A stretch of DNA of 43,151 bases from Thiotrichales bacterium. Lineage in GTDB: Bacteria > Pseudomonadota > Gammaproteobacteria > Thiomicrospirales > Thiomicrospiraceae. Shown here in pieces: positions 33,238 to 43,151 of this stretch; the first letter of the stretch is position 1, and each line of letters opens with the position of its first letter. A program made the translations under genes and the position numbers. Location: assembly GCA_022759035.1 (NCBI GenBank), contig JAEMQD010000043.1, positions 1 to 43,151 of the forward strand, in the 5' to 3' direction. The notes beneath the pieces are model-generated. The model had not been told where the DNA came from. It did no database searches and was given only the letters and a program-made list of their open reading frames with translations.

Positions 33238-34095
33238 ATGACCGACTTTTTAAAAACTTTTTGGCAATATTTACTGCCAAAACACCTGTTATCTAGCGCG
33301 ATGCATTGGCTCACTACAAGAGAGACGCCTTGGTTCAGCACTTTCGTCATTCGCCAATTTGTTGCGTTTTACGATGTCAATTTAAACGAAGCGGAAAGAG
33401 TTAATCCAGAAGATTATCACAGCATTAATGATTTTTTTACCCGCAGCTTAAAACTCGATGCACGCCCTATTGATCCGAGCAGCAATAGCATTATTTCTCC
33501 CGCAGATGGAAAAATTAGCCAAACAAGTAGCATTTTACGCAATCAGCTGATTCAAGCGAAAGGCTTTCAATATACGGTTGAAGCACTTCTTGGCGGTGAT
33601 ATCCATCTTGCCGAAAAATTTTATGATGGCGAATTTGCCGTTATTTATTTAAGCCCAAAAGATTATCACCGTATTCATATGCCAATGGATGGCACTTTGT
33701 TAAGCATGATGTACATTCCAGGCGACTTATTTGCTGTTAACCCAGCAACAGTACGTACTGTTCCAGAGCTGTTTGCGCGTAACGAGCGCCTTGTACTCTC
33801 TTTTGATACAGCTGCTGGTCCTATGGTATTAGTCATGGTTGGGGCGATTTTTGTAGGGAGCATAGAAACGGTTTGGGCTGGAAAAATTACGCCACCTTAC
33901 AGCAATACGCTACAATACTGGGATTATCGAAAAGCGCCAATTCAATTCAACAAAGGCCAAGAAATTGGGCGCTTTAATATGGGCTCCACCGTTGTGATGC
34001 TTCATGCAAAAGATACCATCAACGGCCTAACTGCCCACGTAGAAAATACACCCGTGCTAATGGGACAAGCAATCGCCACACGTGCAGCCCATTAA
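33238..34095 (+). CDS. psd: Phosphatidylserine decarboxylase proenzyme
   Basis: A 285-residue proenzyme that makes phosphatidylethanolamine at the inner membrane. Conserved parts are VNPEDYHSINDFFTRSL, RPIDPSSNSIISPADGKISQ, VIYLSPKDYHRIHMPMDG and VGAIFVGSIETVW. Self-cleavage and pyruvoyl formation occur at the G-S-T of RFNMGSTVVML; the common leucine before GST is Met here, a conservative change. PE made by this enzyme would be a substrate for the PlcP-type enzyme in the lipid island. The glnK gene follows 38 bp downstream on the same strand. Confidence 0.95.
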   Translation: MTDFLKTFWQYLLPKHLLSSAMHWLTTRETPWFSTFVIRQFVAFYDVNLNEAERVNPEDYHSINDFFTRSLKLDARPIDPSSNSIISPADGKISQTSSILRNQLIQAKGFQYTVEALLGGDIHLAEKFYDGEFAVIYLSPKDYHRIHMPMDGTLLSMMYIPGDLFAVNPATVRTVPELFARNERLVLSFDTAAGPMVLVMVGAIFVGSIETVWAGKITPPYSNTLQYWDYRKAPIQFNKGQEIGRFNMGSTVVMLHAKDTINGLTAHVENTPVLMGQAIATRAAH

Positions 34096-34121
34096 AGCGA
34101 TAAAACAAGTTCGATCAGTAA

Positions 34122-35244
<1,123 letters not shown>

Positions 35245-35248
<4 letters not shown>

Positions 35249-36657
35249 TCATCCAGTCCTAGTGCTTGCGATTTACGTGTTAAGGTATTTCGTCCCCAGC
35301 CCAATAATGCGGCCGTTTCCTGTCGATGAAAGCGCGTAAAGGCTAAAGTTTCCTCAATTAATACACGTTCAAACAACGGCTCTGCTTCACCATGCAAATT
35401 TGTTCGTCCTTGCTGTAAAAACTGTTTCGCATAAGTCCGTAGCGGTGTTTGCCAATCAACACCACCATCCATTTGCGTATTTTGTACGGGATGACGCAGC
35501 TCTAGCGGCAAATCATCTATCGTCACCACTTTTCCAGGCGTCATAACCGTCAACCAAATACAAACACTGCGTAATTGACGAATATTACCAGCCCAATCCA
35601 ACTGGGTTAAATATTGTTCTACTTCATTGGATAAGCTCTTTTCTTCAATTCGCAAACTTTTGGCTTCCGTTTTCATGTAGAAACGAAGCAAAAGCGGAAT
35701 ATCTTCCCGACGTTCACGTAACGCTGGAATTTGGATACGAATAATATTAAGTCGGTAAAGCAAATCCTCTCGAAAGCGCCCAGCATTAACCAAATTATCC
35801 ATATTTTGATGTGTCGCCGCTAAAATACGCACATCTGCACGCAAGGGTTCATGTCCACCAACACGATAAAAACTACCATCGTTTAATACACGCAACAAAC
35901 GCGTTTGCAATTCAACAGGCATGTCACCAATTTCGTCCAAAAACAAAGTACCACCGTCCGCCTGTTCAAAACGACCTGAACGCTGTGTTAATGCACCAGT
36001 AAAGGCCCCTTTTTCATGTCCAAACAATTCAGACTCTAATAAATCGCGTGGAATAGCAGCAGTGTTAATCGCAACAAAGGGCTTGTCTTTTCGTGGTGAT
36101 AACTCATGCAATGCCTTAGCAATCAGTTCTTTACCTGTCCCTGTTTCACCGTTAATCAACACCGTTACATCTAGAGGTGCAACCCGCCCCATCACACGAA
36201 ACACTTCTTGCATTGCTGGTGCTGATCCAATGATGTTAAGCGGCTGTTTTTCTTCTTCTTTCTTGCGCCGACGTCGTACGGGAATGCGTTTCGCAATAGC
36301 ACGCTCAATTAAAGACAACGCCTCATCAATATCAAACGGCTTTGGCAAGTACTCAAACGCCCCCCCTTGATACGCTGAAACGGCAGCATCTAAATTAGCA
36401 AAAGCAGTCATGAGAATGACAGGCAAATTTTCATCTTGCTGATGCGCTGCCTTCATTAGCGTCAATCCATCAACATCAGGCATACGAATATCACATACCA
36501 GAACCGTTGGCACAGTATCAGCCAACGCAGATAAAGCGACTTTAGATTCAGAAAAGACTCGAATTTTCCAATTCTTTTCCGAGAGCGCTTGCTCTAATAC
36601 CCATCGGATAGAGGCATCGTCATCAACGACCCACACTTCTGCAATAGCTTCAGACAT
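35245..36657 (-). CDS. ntrC: Nitrogen regulation response regulator NtrC (sigma-54 activator)
   Basis: 470 residues from ATG 36657 (AGGA about 9 nt upstream); the longer frame to 36735 runs inside ntrB. The receiver domain has WVVDDDASIRWVLE with the phospho-Asp in VLVCDIRMPDVDGLTL and the Lys in EYLPKPFD. The AAA+ domain has Walker A INGETGTGKELIAKAL, the sigma-54-contacting GAFTGA in GHEKGAFTGALTQRS and Walker B GGTLFLDEIGDMP. The C-terminal Fis-type HTH is HRQETAALLGWGRNTLTRKS. It overlaps ntrB by 8 bp and the methyltransferase-like gene by 4 bp. Confidence 0.95.
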
Positions 36658-37702
36658 CTTCTGTTTCCTGTAACGCATGTCGATTATCAATCGGCAAGAA
36701 CACTTTAAATACGGTATGTTGTGGCTTACTTTCAACCAAAATTAAGCCATCATGTTGATGCACTATCGTTTGTGCAATGGGCAACCCTAGCCCTGTGCCT
36801 TCCGATTTATTGGTAATCATCGGTAAAAAAATGGCATCAATGAGTTCTGGTGGTATCCCAACGCCGGTATCGGTTATCTCTACAACAATCACTAACGGAT
36901 GGAGCTGATTTCCCAGCGTCATTTTATGGGCAATGCGCGTACGGATGGTTAGCTGACCACCATCGGGCATTGCCTGAATCGCATTACGCACCAAATTTAG
37001 AAACACTTGCACTAAGCGATCAAAATCCATCGTTAACTCAGGCAAACTAGGATCGTAATCTTTAACCAAACCAATCGCTTCGGGCATTTGTCCGCGCACA
37101 ACCTGCAATACATGCTCCAATACCGCATGAATATTGTGTTGTACCCAATTCGCTGTCTGTTGGCCACCGAGCATTTGGTCAAGCAAGCCATTCAAACGCG
37201 TCGTTTCACGAATAATGACCTCAACAAACGCTAATTGTCGTGGACTGGTTAACTGTCTTGCCAATAGCTGAGCAGAACCAGAAATACCCGCTAGTGGATT
37301 TTTAATTTCATGCGCTAAGGTGCGTGCAAGTAAGCTACTCGCCTCATACTGTGACCATAACGCTGCTTCTTGACTAATTCGCTCGTGACGACCATGGGGC
37401 ATCATTTCGAGCACCCAGCCTGGGGTTGGCGACTCAATGGGACTGAGCGAGCAGGTAAGATTAACCAACTTTTGATCAGCACGTTGCATAGCAACATCGT
37501 GCAACGTCAATGCTTGCTGCCCTTGGTGCGCCAATAATTGTTGATCAACCGAAGGGATCAATGCAGATAAAGGCGTACCAATAATACGTTTTGGACTGAC
37601 GCCAAGCAATGCCGCAGCGGCAGGATTCATGTAACGAAATACACGCTGCATGTCTAACAACGCCAAAGCGGTATTCATCGATTCGAGTATTTCTTGGTGC
37701 AT
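36650..37702 (-). CDS. ntrB: Nitrogen regulation sensor kinase/phosphatase NtrB
   Basis: 350 residues. An N-terminal PAS domain (ALLDMQRVFRYMNPAAAALL) is followed by the phospho-acceptor helix LARTLAHEIKNPLAGISGSA with its H box, the N box LVRNAIQAMPDGGQ, the G1 box EITDTGVGIPPELID and the G2 box EGTGLGLPIAQTIVHQHDG. There is no membrane helix, so it is cytosolic, as expected for a PII-controlled NtrB. No glnA is in front of it; the upstream 250 bp contain only AT-rich DNA and the tRNA promoter. Confidence 0.94.
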   Translation of the reverse strand: MHQEILESMNTALALLDMQRVFRYMNPAAAALLGVSPKRIIGTPLSALIPSVDQQLLAHQGQQALTLHDVAMQRADQKLVNLTCSLSPIESPTPGWVLEMMPHGRHERISQEAALWSQYEASSLLARTLAHEIKNPLAGISGSAQLLARQLTSPRQLAFVEVIIRETTRLNGLLDQMLGGQQTANWVQHNIHAVLEHVLQVVRGQMPEAIGLVKDYDPSLPELTMDFDRLVQVFLNLVRNAIQAMPDGGQLTIRTRIAHKMTLGNQLHPLVIVVEITDTGVGIPPELIDAIFLPMITNKSEGTGLGLPIAQTIVHQHDGLILVESKPQHTVFKVFLPIDNRHALQETEDV

Positions 37703-37912
37703 AATGCGCCTCTATTAAACAAGATGGTCATAATGCCATATTTAGCCGTCCTTGTCAGCTTTAAAATGTACTAAACTTTCCGCTTATTGCGCCGCTAACC
37801 TATTAAAAATAAAGCTCTTAATTAAGGAAAAAAATAAACAACTTACAGGCAAATATGAAGCAAGCGGGTATATTTTTATACGAGGATGGTCGTGCTAGCA
37901 GCATACAGAAAA

Positions 37913-37940
37913 TCGACATAGCCGCATAACATGATACAAT
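37913..37940 (+). promoter_or_regulatory. Putative promoter of tRNA-Ser
   Basis: TCGACA (37913-37918), a 16-bp spacer and TACAAT (37935-37940), ending 11 bp before the tRNA 5' end. The spacing and position fit a sigma-70 tRNA promoter. The rest of the 37703-37951 gap shows no gene. Confidence 0.55.
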
Positions 37941-37951
37941 ACCCGCACCTT

Positions 37952-38042
37952 GGAGAGGTGCCAGAGTGGTTGAATGGGCTCGCCTGGAAAGCGTGTATAG
38001 GCTAAACCCCTATCGAGGGTTCGAATCCCTTCCTCTCCGCCA
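37952..38042 (+). tRNA. tRNA-Ser (anticodon GGA)
   Basis: 91 nt with an encoded CCA. The acceptor arm GGAGAGG pairs with CCTCTCC, the discriminator is G and CCA follows. The anticodon loop CTGGAAA gives GGA (37986-37988), reading UCC/UCU. A class II long variable arm (TATAGGCTAAACCCCTAT) and the T arm GAGGGTTCGAATCCCTTC complete a serine tRNA, very like E. coli tRNA-Ser(GGA). Confidence 0.97.
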
Positions 38043-38049
38043 ATAAAAC

Positions 38050-38075
38050 TAGGCGCATACTAAGCGTTGCGCCTA
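38050..38075 (-). terminator. Stem-loop terminator of the sulP-pap-lysR operon
   Basis: TAGGCGCA-N10-TGCGCCTA, a perfect 8-bp stem. On the minus strand it is followed by GTTTTATT, a modest T-run, 12 bp past the lysR stop. It might also end the tRNA transcript on the other strand, where no T-run follows. Confidence 0.65.
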
Positions 38076-38086
38076 TCGTATAAATG

Positions 38087-39070
38087 CTACTGCGCTGCCT
38101 GATCACGCTGCTTACGCACTTTGGCTAACAGCGGCTTAATTTCAGCATCCAAAGCTAATGCTTGAAAACGTAACGTTTCTACAAAACGTGCTGCCGATAA
38201 AGACAAAGTTTTGCCTTTTGGCCAAGCCAAATACCAATGACGCTCAATAGGAAAACCACTAATCGGTAAAATACGAAGCTCTTTACGACGCAACTCATCT
38301 CTTACCGTGTGCATCGACACGACAGAAATGCCCAATCCAGACATAACCCCCATACGTACCGCCTCATTAGAACCCAATACCATACGAATATTTGGCTGGT
38401 AGCCCATTTCATGAAACACCTGCTCAATCTGTGCTCGGATGCCTGATCCAGGCTCACGCATTAAAAAAGGGACACCGTTTAGATCATCTATGGTTAACAA
38501 TCGCCCATCGGGTAAATTGAAATCGCGTTTTGCGACAAAAACCAACGGATTTAACGCTAATTTTTCAGAAGTTACGGGAATCGACTCAGACGGCTGGCCT
38601 AGAATGTAAATATCATCCTGATTATTTGCTAACCGTTCTAACAAATGCTCTTTATTAACGACCTCTAATAAAATACTAATATTAGGATGCTGCGTTAGAA
38701 AAGATTGCATAACCTGAGGCAAAAAGTATTGTGCAGTTGAAACGACGGCAATGCGCACCCGGCCACCTTCTAACCCCTTCAAATTGTTAACGCGCTCTTC
38801 TAAGTGCTCAAAAGTCGTTAATACCTGACGACAGGCTGCTGCCAACTCATGCCCAGCATCGGTTAAATAGACTTCTTTCCCCACTTGCTCCGTTAACGGC
38901 AATCCTACTGCTTCTGCAAGTTTTTTAACTTGCATAGAAATTGTTGGTTGCGTTAAATGCATCTCCTCTGCAACACGAGTAAAGCTATTTAATCGTGCCA
39001 ACGCTTCAAACACCTGCAACTGACGCAACGTTGCTGCGCGCGTAATTCTTCCTAAAATTGGTCTATGCAT
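38087..39070 (-). CDS. LysR family regulator, CbbR-like
   Basis: 327 residues. The winged HTH is at the N-terminus (ATLRQLQVFEALARLNSFTR, VAEEMHLTQPTISMQVKKLA), followed by a LysR substrate-binding domain (RVRIAVVSTAQYFLPQVMQS, EPGSGIRAQIEQVFHEMG, GLGISVVSMHTVRDEL). The HTH sequence and the STAQYFLP segment are those of CbbR/RuBisCO-operon regulators and the related group annotated YwbI/CbbR. No cbb genes are in the window. It begins 3 bp after the pap stop, so it is the last gene of the sulP-pap-lysR operon. Whether it controls carbon fixation or the operon itself is open. Confidence 0.87.
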   Translation of the reverse strand: MHRPILGRITRAATLRQLQVFEALARLNSFTRVAEEMHLTQPTISMQVKKLAEAVGLPLTEQVGKEVYLTDAGHELAAACRQVLTTFEHLEERVNNLKGLEGGRVRIAVVSTAQYFLPQVMQSFLTQHPNISILLEVVNKEHLLERLANNQDDIYILGQPSESIPVTSEKLALNPLVFVAKRDFNLPDGRLLTIDDLNGVPFLMREPGSGIRAQIEQVFHEMGYQPNIRMVLGSNEAVRMGVMSGLGISVVSMHTVRDELRRKELRILPISGFPIERHWYLAWPKGKTLSLSAARFVETLRFQALALDAEIKPLLAKVRKQRDQAAQ

Positions 39071-39073
39071 AAC

Positions 39074-40603
39074 TTAACTCTTCTTTTTACCAGCACCCAA
39101 CGCTAATGTAGCAGATAAACGCTCAACAACAGTCGTTAATACCTGAATACGCGCCATGTACTTATCTTCTGCCGACACTAAAGTCCAAGGTGCAACCTCT
39201 GTACCCGTTCTAAAAACCATCTCATTCACAGCTTCCGCATAAGCAGGCCATTTTTCACGATTACGCCAATCTTCATCGGTAATTTTATGTTGTTTATAAG
39301 CGGTCTGCTCACGCTCGTGAAAGCGTTTTAACTGTTCTTCCGGACTAATATGTAACCAAAACTTAATAACCTCGACGTCAGCGCTCGCCAGTTGTGCTTC
39401 AAATTCATTAATTTCATGATATGCTCTTGACCAAGCTGCTGTATCAGCAAAGCCTTCTACACGTTCTACCAATACCCGTCCATACCAAGAGCGATCGTAG
39501 ATTAACACTCGACCTGCACGCGGTACTTCACGCCAAAAACGCCATAAATAAGGAAAACAGCGTTCTGCTTCAGTTGGCGCCCCATAAGAAACCGCACGAT
39601 ACAAACGTGCATCCAACGCAGAGGCTAAGCGCCGAATTGCGCCACCCTTACCTGCCGCATCCCAACCTTCAAAAACAATGACTGTCGTTTTTTTAGCCTG
39701 CCATGCCTGCCAAACTAACGTTGATAAGCGCGCTTGCAACTGCGCCATCTGCTTTTTATAAGTCTCTTTTTTTATTGTCTGTGTTAAATCAACATGATCT
39801 AATACTGTAACACGCGAACTCTCTGCATCTGGCAAAGCAGGCGCACCACCACCATGAACGAAACCTTGCGTTGCATTTTTTAACAATGACTGATGCCAAG
39901 TCACTGCGTTACTCAGCGCACGCGATAAGGTTCGCCCTACCGTCATATCACGATAGTTAGCATCTGTGGCTTCAACTAAATACCAAGGAGCAACCGCCGC
40001 ATCTGTTTTACGCATAACATGTTCAGCAATCGTCAAAAAATTTTGTCGTTGTTTTAGCGCCTGTTTTTTACCATGTTCACCCCAACGATCGTCTGGCGTT
40101 GACTTTTCTTTTTCTAAACGTTGTTGCTGTGCTTTTTCTGGCAAATACAGCCAAAATTTCAAAATAACAATCCCTTCCAGCGCCAGCATATTTTCTAGCT
40201 CTTGACGTTGTGCTAAAGCCAAATCCAACTCGGCGGGGGTTATTTTTTCTTGGACTGCACTGGTTAGTAAATCACGATACCAGCCACCTAAGTGGATAGA
40301 AATGCTTCCTTTACTGGGTAAAGCACGCCAAAAGCGCCAAAAAAAAGGGCGCTCTCTCTCCTCGTCGGAAGGGTCCCAAAAGGTTTCTGTCGATAAGCCA
40401 CGCGGATCTAGCCAACTATATAGGCGATTCAGTAGCTCCGCACGCCCAGAGCCATCTAACCCCTCAATAATAATCAGTACCGCTTGTGACTTTTGCGCAA
40501 GCAATTGCATTTGCCCTTGCATGAGTGCTGCGCGTAAACCAGGTAACGCTGTGTCGAAGTCTTGCTTACTTAATGTTCTGCCTAATTCTGCTGCTTGAAA
40601 CAT
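39074..40603 (-). CDS. pap: Polyphosphate:AMP phosphotransferase (two-domain PPK2, class II)
   Basis: 509 residues with two PPK2 domains. The C-terminal domain is complete: Walker A VIVFEGWDAAGKGGAIRRLA, SYGAPTEAERCFPYLWRFW, the lid/Walker B region RVLIYDRSWYGRVLVERVEG, and KFWLHISPEEQLKRFHERE. The N-terminal domain is diverged (IIEGLDGSGRAELLNRLYSW; HLGGWYRDLL lacks the DRSWYG pattern), as in the known PAP of Acinetobacter, where only the second domain is catalytic. It makes ADP from AMP using polyphosphate. It lies 15 bp after sulP and 3 bp before lysR. Polyphosphate use fits the phosphate-stress theme of the lipid island, but no PHO box precedes this operon. Confidence 0.93.
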   Translation of the reverse strand: MFQAAELGRTLSKQDFDTALPGLRAALMQGQMQLLAQKSQAVLIIIEGLDGSGRAELLNRLYSWLDPRGLSTETFWDPSDEERERPFFWRFWRALPSKGSISIHLGGWYRDLLTSAVQEKITPAELDLALAQRQELENMLALEGIVILKFWLYLPEKAQQQRLEKEKSTPDDRWGEHGKKQALKQRQNFLTIAEHVMRKTDAAVAPWYLVEATDANYRDMTVGRTLSRALSNAVTWHQSLLKNATQGFVHGGGAPALPDAESSRVTVLDHVDLTQTIKKETYKKQMAQLQARLSTLVWQAWQAKKTTVIVFEGWDAAGKGGAIRRLASALDARLYRAVSYGAPTEAERCFPYLWRFWREVPRAGRVLIYDRSWYGRVLVERVEGFADTAAWSRAYHEINEFEAQLASADVEVIKFWLHISPEEQLKRFHEREQTAYKQHKITDEDWRNREKWPAYAEAVNEMVFRTGTEVAPWTLVSAEDKYMARIQVLTTVVERLSATLALGAGKKKS

Positions 40604-40618
40604 AATATGCTACTTCTT

Positions 40619-42814
40619 TTACTCTAATAATAAGGTTAATTCGCCATCGCTGCGACGCAGCCTTTGACCTAAACTACGCGCAATCGATTCCAACATAACA
40701 AAACCAAGTCGTGTATGCACAGTACTTAACCGATTAAACGCTGCACGTGTTAATACATACACATCAACATCCGTATCTGCTACTGCGGCATCTTGACGCA
40801 CATGATTATCTAAAAACGACAAACCACCAAAGAAATTTCCTGCGCCAATTGTGGCAATATGATATAAGCGTCTTCCGCCGCCAATTGGCGCAATAATTTT
40901 TACCCTACCTCGACGCAATAAATACAGCGCATCGCCAGCATCACCAACATCGTAAAGCTTATCGCCTTTAACATACTTTCTTTCCACCAAACTCGCCGTT
41001 AAATCTACCAAGGTATCTTCATTGCGCCCCTGGAACAACTCCATGTCATCGACCGTTAATAGTGGCAAGGTAGCGACATCTATTTCTTCATGCCCTAATA
41101 ATTTATTTTCTACCCATTCAATCGCTTCGTCTAACGTCATTAGCACTTTAGTGTCTATTGTTTCACCAACCACGCATAATTGCGTCAACAAACCGGTCAT
41201 GTCTGAAGTGTCATCGTCACGCAAATTACAAAGCACCAACCGACCGCCTTTTTTGGTTAACAACCCATGCACCTGCGCCAACACATGGGCAGCAGTTACA
41301 TCAATGGAGCTCACACGCAAGAAGTCGATAATAAGGTAATCACGCGACTGGGCTTCCTTAGCTAAAGCGTTATATAACTCCCGCGCCACGCCAAAGAACA
41401 AGCTCCCCTGCAATTCAAAAATAACCGTATTAGTACCATAATGCTCTAAGGTTTTAACTTCACTTTCTGTTCGATACCAGCTAGATGATCGCTGATTAAG
41501 AAACGTTTTACGATGAATCGCCGTATTGCCCACTTGTGCACGCAAAAATAAAACAATCGATAAAGCAACCCCAGCAGCAGAGGCCATAATCAAGTCAAAC
41601 TGCAAGCCGACAATGACCATCACGACCACCACACCAAAATCCATAGCTGTTGTGCGAGAGGTAATCAAACGGAGTGCATTCAAATCGATCATACGCACAC
41701 CAACAACAATTAACACTGCTGCCAATGTCGCCTTTGGTAACCAAGCCAACACACTAATAAACAATAACAACGCCAACAACGTAAATACTGCCACCAACAA
41801 CATAGAATAACGTGTTTGCGCGCCGCTATTAATATTCACCAAAGTAGCACCCATATTGCCCGAACCTGCAACACCACCAATACCAGCAGAGGCAATATTG
41901 GCTAAACCTTGTGCTACGAGCTCTTGGTTAGGTTCATGGCTTGAATTGGTAATTTGGTCTGCAACAATTGCTGTTTTTAAGGTGTCAATCGACAACACTG
42001 CTGCCAACGTCAACGCTGAACCAAACAATCCTGCAACTTGACCTAGCGTAATGCCACCAATTGCTTGCCAGCGACTCGTTAAGGTATCTAAATAGCCATC
42101 AAGCGACACCCCTAATGCCCCCAAAACAAACGGATTGTCAGATAGTGTTTGCAGACTCGGCAACCAAAAACTTAATAGCACATAACTGAGTAGTCCCAAA
42201 AAAATACCAACAATGGTGCTTGGTACACGCTGGGTAATCTGCCCAGAAACAATCATACCAGCCACAGTCACTAAACCAACCACTAGTGATACAAACTGCC
42301 ATTGTTGCGGATGCAACACACTTTGCCAAAAGCCTCCGCTATGAAGCACCCCCAACAAACTGGGCAACTGGGAAATAATGATGATCAAGCCTACAACCGT
42401 CATATAACCACTAACAACAGTGTGTGGGATGTACTTAATTAATGAACCAACGCGCGTAAAGCCAATCAGAATTTGAAAAAAACCAGTCAGCACACCCATC
42501 ATCGTCATCAATAAAATAACCATTTCAGGACTACTACCCTGATGCACCGAAGATAAGGCAAACGCAGCCAACACCGCTGTTGCAGGAGCACTAGGGGTTG
42601 TCATCAGGCGATCTGTTGCACCAAAAACTGCAGCAACAAACCCTAAAGCAATCGCTCCTAGAATACCAGCCAATGCACCCATCATTGCGTAGCTATTACC
42701 TAGCGGCGCATAAATTGTTACCCCAAATGCAACGGAAGATGGCAGCACCACCAACATCGTAGCAAATGCTGCCCAAAAGTCGGCAGTTAGAGAGGAGCGA
42801 CCGATGTTTGTCAT
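40619..42814 (-). CDS. SulP family anion transporter with STAS and cyclic-nucleotide-binding domains
   Basis: 731 residues. The N-terminal about 420 residues form the SulP membrane domain (WAAFATMLVVLPSSVAFGVT, GVLTGFFQILIGFTRVGSLI, GYMTVVGLIIIISQLPSLLG, GVAGSGNMGATLVNINSGAQ). A STAS domain follows (about 440-560: VIFELQGSLFFGVARELYNA, YLIIDFLRVSSIDVTAAHVL), then a cNMP-binding domain (about 600-720: LYDVGDAGDALYLLRRGRVK, IGAGNFFGGLSFLDN). Substrates could be sulfate, bicarbonate or others; the family cannot be assigned more narrowly. Effector binding to the C-terminal domain could gate transport. It is the first gene of the operon. Confidence 0.92.
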   Translation of the reverse strand: MTNIGRSSLTADFWAAFATMLVVLPSSVAFGVTIYAPLGNSYAMMGALAGILGAIALGFVAAVFGATDRLMTTPSAPATAVLAAFALSSVHQGSSPEMVILLMTMMGVLTGFFQILIGFTRVGSLIKYIPHTVVSGYMTVVGLIIIISQLPSLLGVLHSGGFWQSVLHPQQWQFVSLVVGLVTVAGMIVSGQITQRVPSTIVGIFLGLLSYVLLSFWLPSLQTLSDNPFVLGALGVSLDGYLDTLTSRWQAIGGITLGQVAGLFGSALTLAAVLSIDTLKTAIVADQITNSSHEPNQELVAQGLANIASAGIGGVAGSGNMGATLVNINSGAQTRYSMLLVAVFTLLALLLFISVLAWLPKATLAAVLIVVGVRMIDLNALRLITSRTTAMDFGVVVVMVIVGLQFDLIMASAAGVALSIVLFLRAQVGNTAIHRKTFLNQRSSSWYRTESEVKTLEHYGTNTVIFELQGSLFFGVARELYNALAKEAQSRDYLIIDFLRVSSIDVTAAHVLAQVHGLLTKKGGRLVLCNLRDDDTSDMTGLLTQLCVVGETIDTKVLMTLDEAIEWVENKLLGHEEIDVATLPLLTVDDMELFQGRNEDTLVDLTASLVERKYVKGDKLYDVGDAGDALYLLRRGRVKIIAPIGGGRRLYHIATIGAGNFFGGLSFLDNHVRQDAAVADTDVDVYVLTRAAFNRLSTVHTRLGFVMLESIARSLGQRLRRSDGELTLLLE

Positions 42815-43151
42815 AAGAACCTATGAAATATTAAGGTAAATCGAATCATTTTATGCGTGCTTTGATGTGATTAAAGCACCGACTTCATTGTAAAACATGT
42901 ATAGATAAAAGACTATGAAAATACAAACAACAAAATTTGATATTGATCAATAAACAGTCAATATTTCACCGACATAGATAGACACATTTAAATAAAATAA
43001 TAAACATAATCAATTAGATAACAACACTTAAAATTCACCAGAAAACAATAACAGGTCGACAGAGGGCAATGTATATGAAACTCCGTTAACAAGACTTAAC
43101 TCAATCAGTGAGTGCCGCTTGACGTGCTTTCAGGACGCTTAGGTAAGGAAA
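42815..43151. other. Upstream region of the sulP operon, no gene seen
   Basis: About 337 bp of AT-rich DNA with short frames only. It holds the FNR/Anr-type palindrome (42937-42950). The last bases (AGGTAAGGAAA) look like a ribosome binding site for a plus-strand gene starting just outside the window. No recognisable riboswitch or tRNA is seen. Confidence 0.5.
42937..42950. promoter_or_regulatory. Perfect FNR/Anr-type binding site
   Basis: TTGAT-ATTG-ATCAA matches the FNR/Anr consensus TTGAT-N4-ATCAA in all ten fixed positions. It lies 123 bp upstream of the sulP start and about 200 bp before the window edge, so it may control sulP-pap-lysR, a rightward gene outside, or both, in response to oxygen. 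Confidence 0.65.

Overview
The window looks like a bacterial chromosome segment from a moderately AT-rich Pseudomonadota, most likely a beta- or gammaproteobacterium. Support comes from the gene content (BolA, HtpX, Hsp33, NtrBC, a GlnK-type PII, an RND/TolC efflux set, 2-domain polyphosphate:AMP phosphotransferase, Psd, PgpA). A flavocytochrome c sulfide dehydrogenase module and a CbbR-like LysR regulator hint at a sulfur-oxidising, possibly autotrophic lifestyle. That is inference; no carbon-fixation or Sox genes are in view. There are no rRNA genes, CRISPR arrays, phage genes or intact insertion sequences. One tRNA gene (Ser-GGA) is present.

Layout. 1-3.3 kb: a minus-strand accessory run of small single-domain genes (DUF1330 fragment at the edge, cupin, SnoaL-like, methyltransferase, PEBP/YbhB-like, AraC-type regulator). 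3.5-7.7 kb: housekeeping genes (htpX, a lone CbiM-like ECF permease, RDD protein, serB, bolA, DUF302 protein, 2Fe-2S ferredoxin). 7.7-10.2 kb: an acyl-CoA/acyl-ACP synthetase-like enzyme, the wreck of an HD-GYP gene and a membrane-anchored LuxR-type regulator. 10.3-15.4 kb: a five-gene minus-strand operon encoding a cytochrome-bd-superfamily membrane protein with a C-terminal heme c domain, its membrane partner, a monoheme cytochrome c, a Tat-exported FccB flavoprotein and a diheme FccA-like cytochrome c. 15.7-21.3 kb: a tolC-mfp-rnd efflux operon. 21.5-22.0 kb: the 3' end of a decayed CDF cation transporter gene.

22.0-27.8 kb is a membrane-lipid island. A BtaA-type gene, an unusual GNAT/FemAB-like gene and a PlcP-type metallophosphoesterase form a coupled operon. 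Nearby lies an olsB-olsA-like pair (ornithine lipid synthesis). Each operon has a PHO-box-like pair of 7-bp direct repeats with an 11-bp period upstream, so the island reads as a phosphate-starvation lipid-remodelling module that replaces phospholipids by phosphorus-free lipids. No btaB N-methyltransferase is present. The GNAT-like gene sits in that place, so the end product may not be the standard betaine lipid DGTS.

27.9-43.2 kb: an EAL-CBS-GGDEF protein, an Hsp33 with a degenerate zinc centre, a small Q/T-rich protein, rhodanese, pgpA, argG, psd, glnK, a methyltransferase-like gene translationally coupled to ntrBC, tRNA-Ser, and a sulP-pap-lysR operon preceded by a perfect FNR/Anr-type palindrome. 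The two most interesting systems are the lipid operon (21976-25195, with its regulatory site to 25271) and the bd-like oxidase/flavocytochrome c operon (10336-15457).
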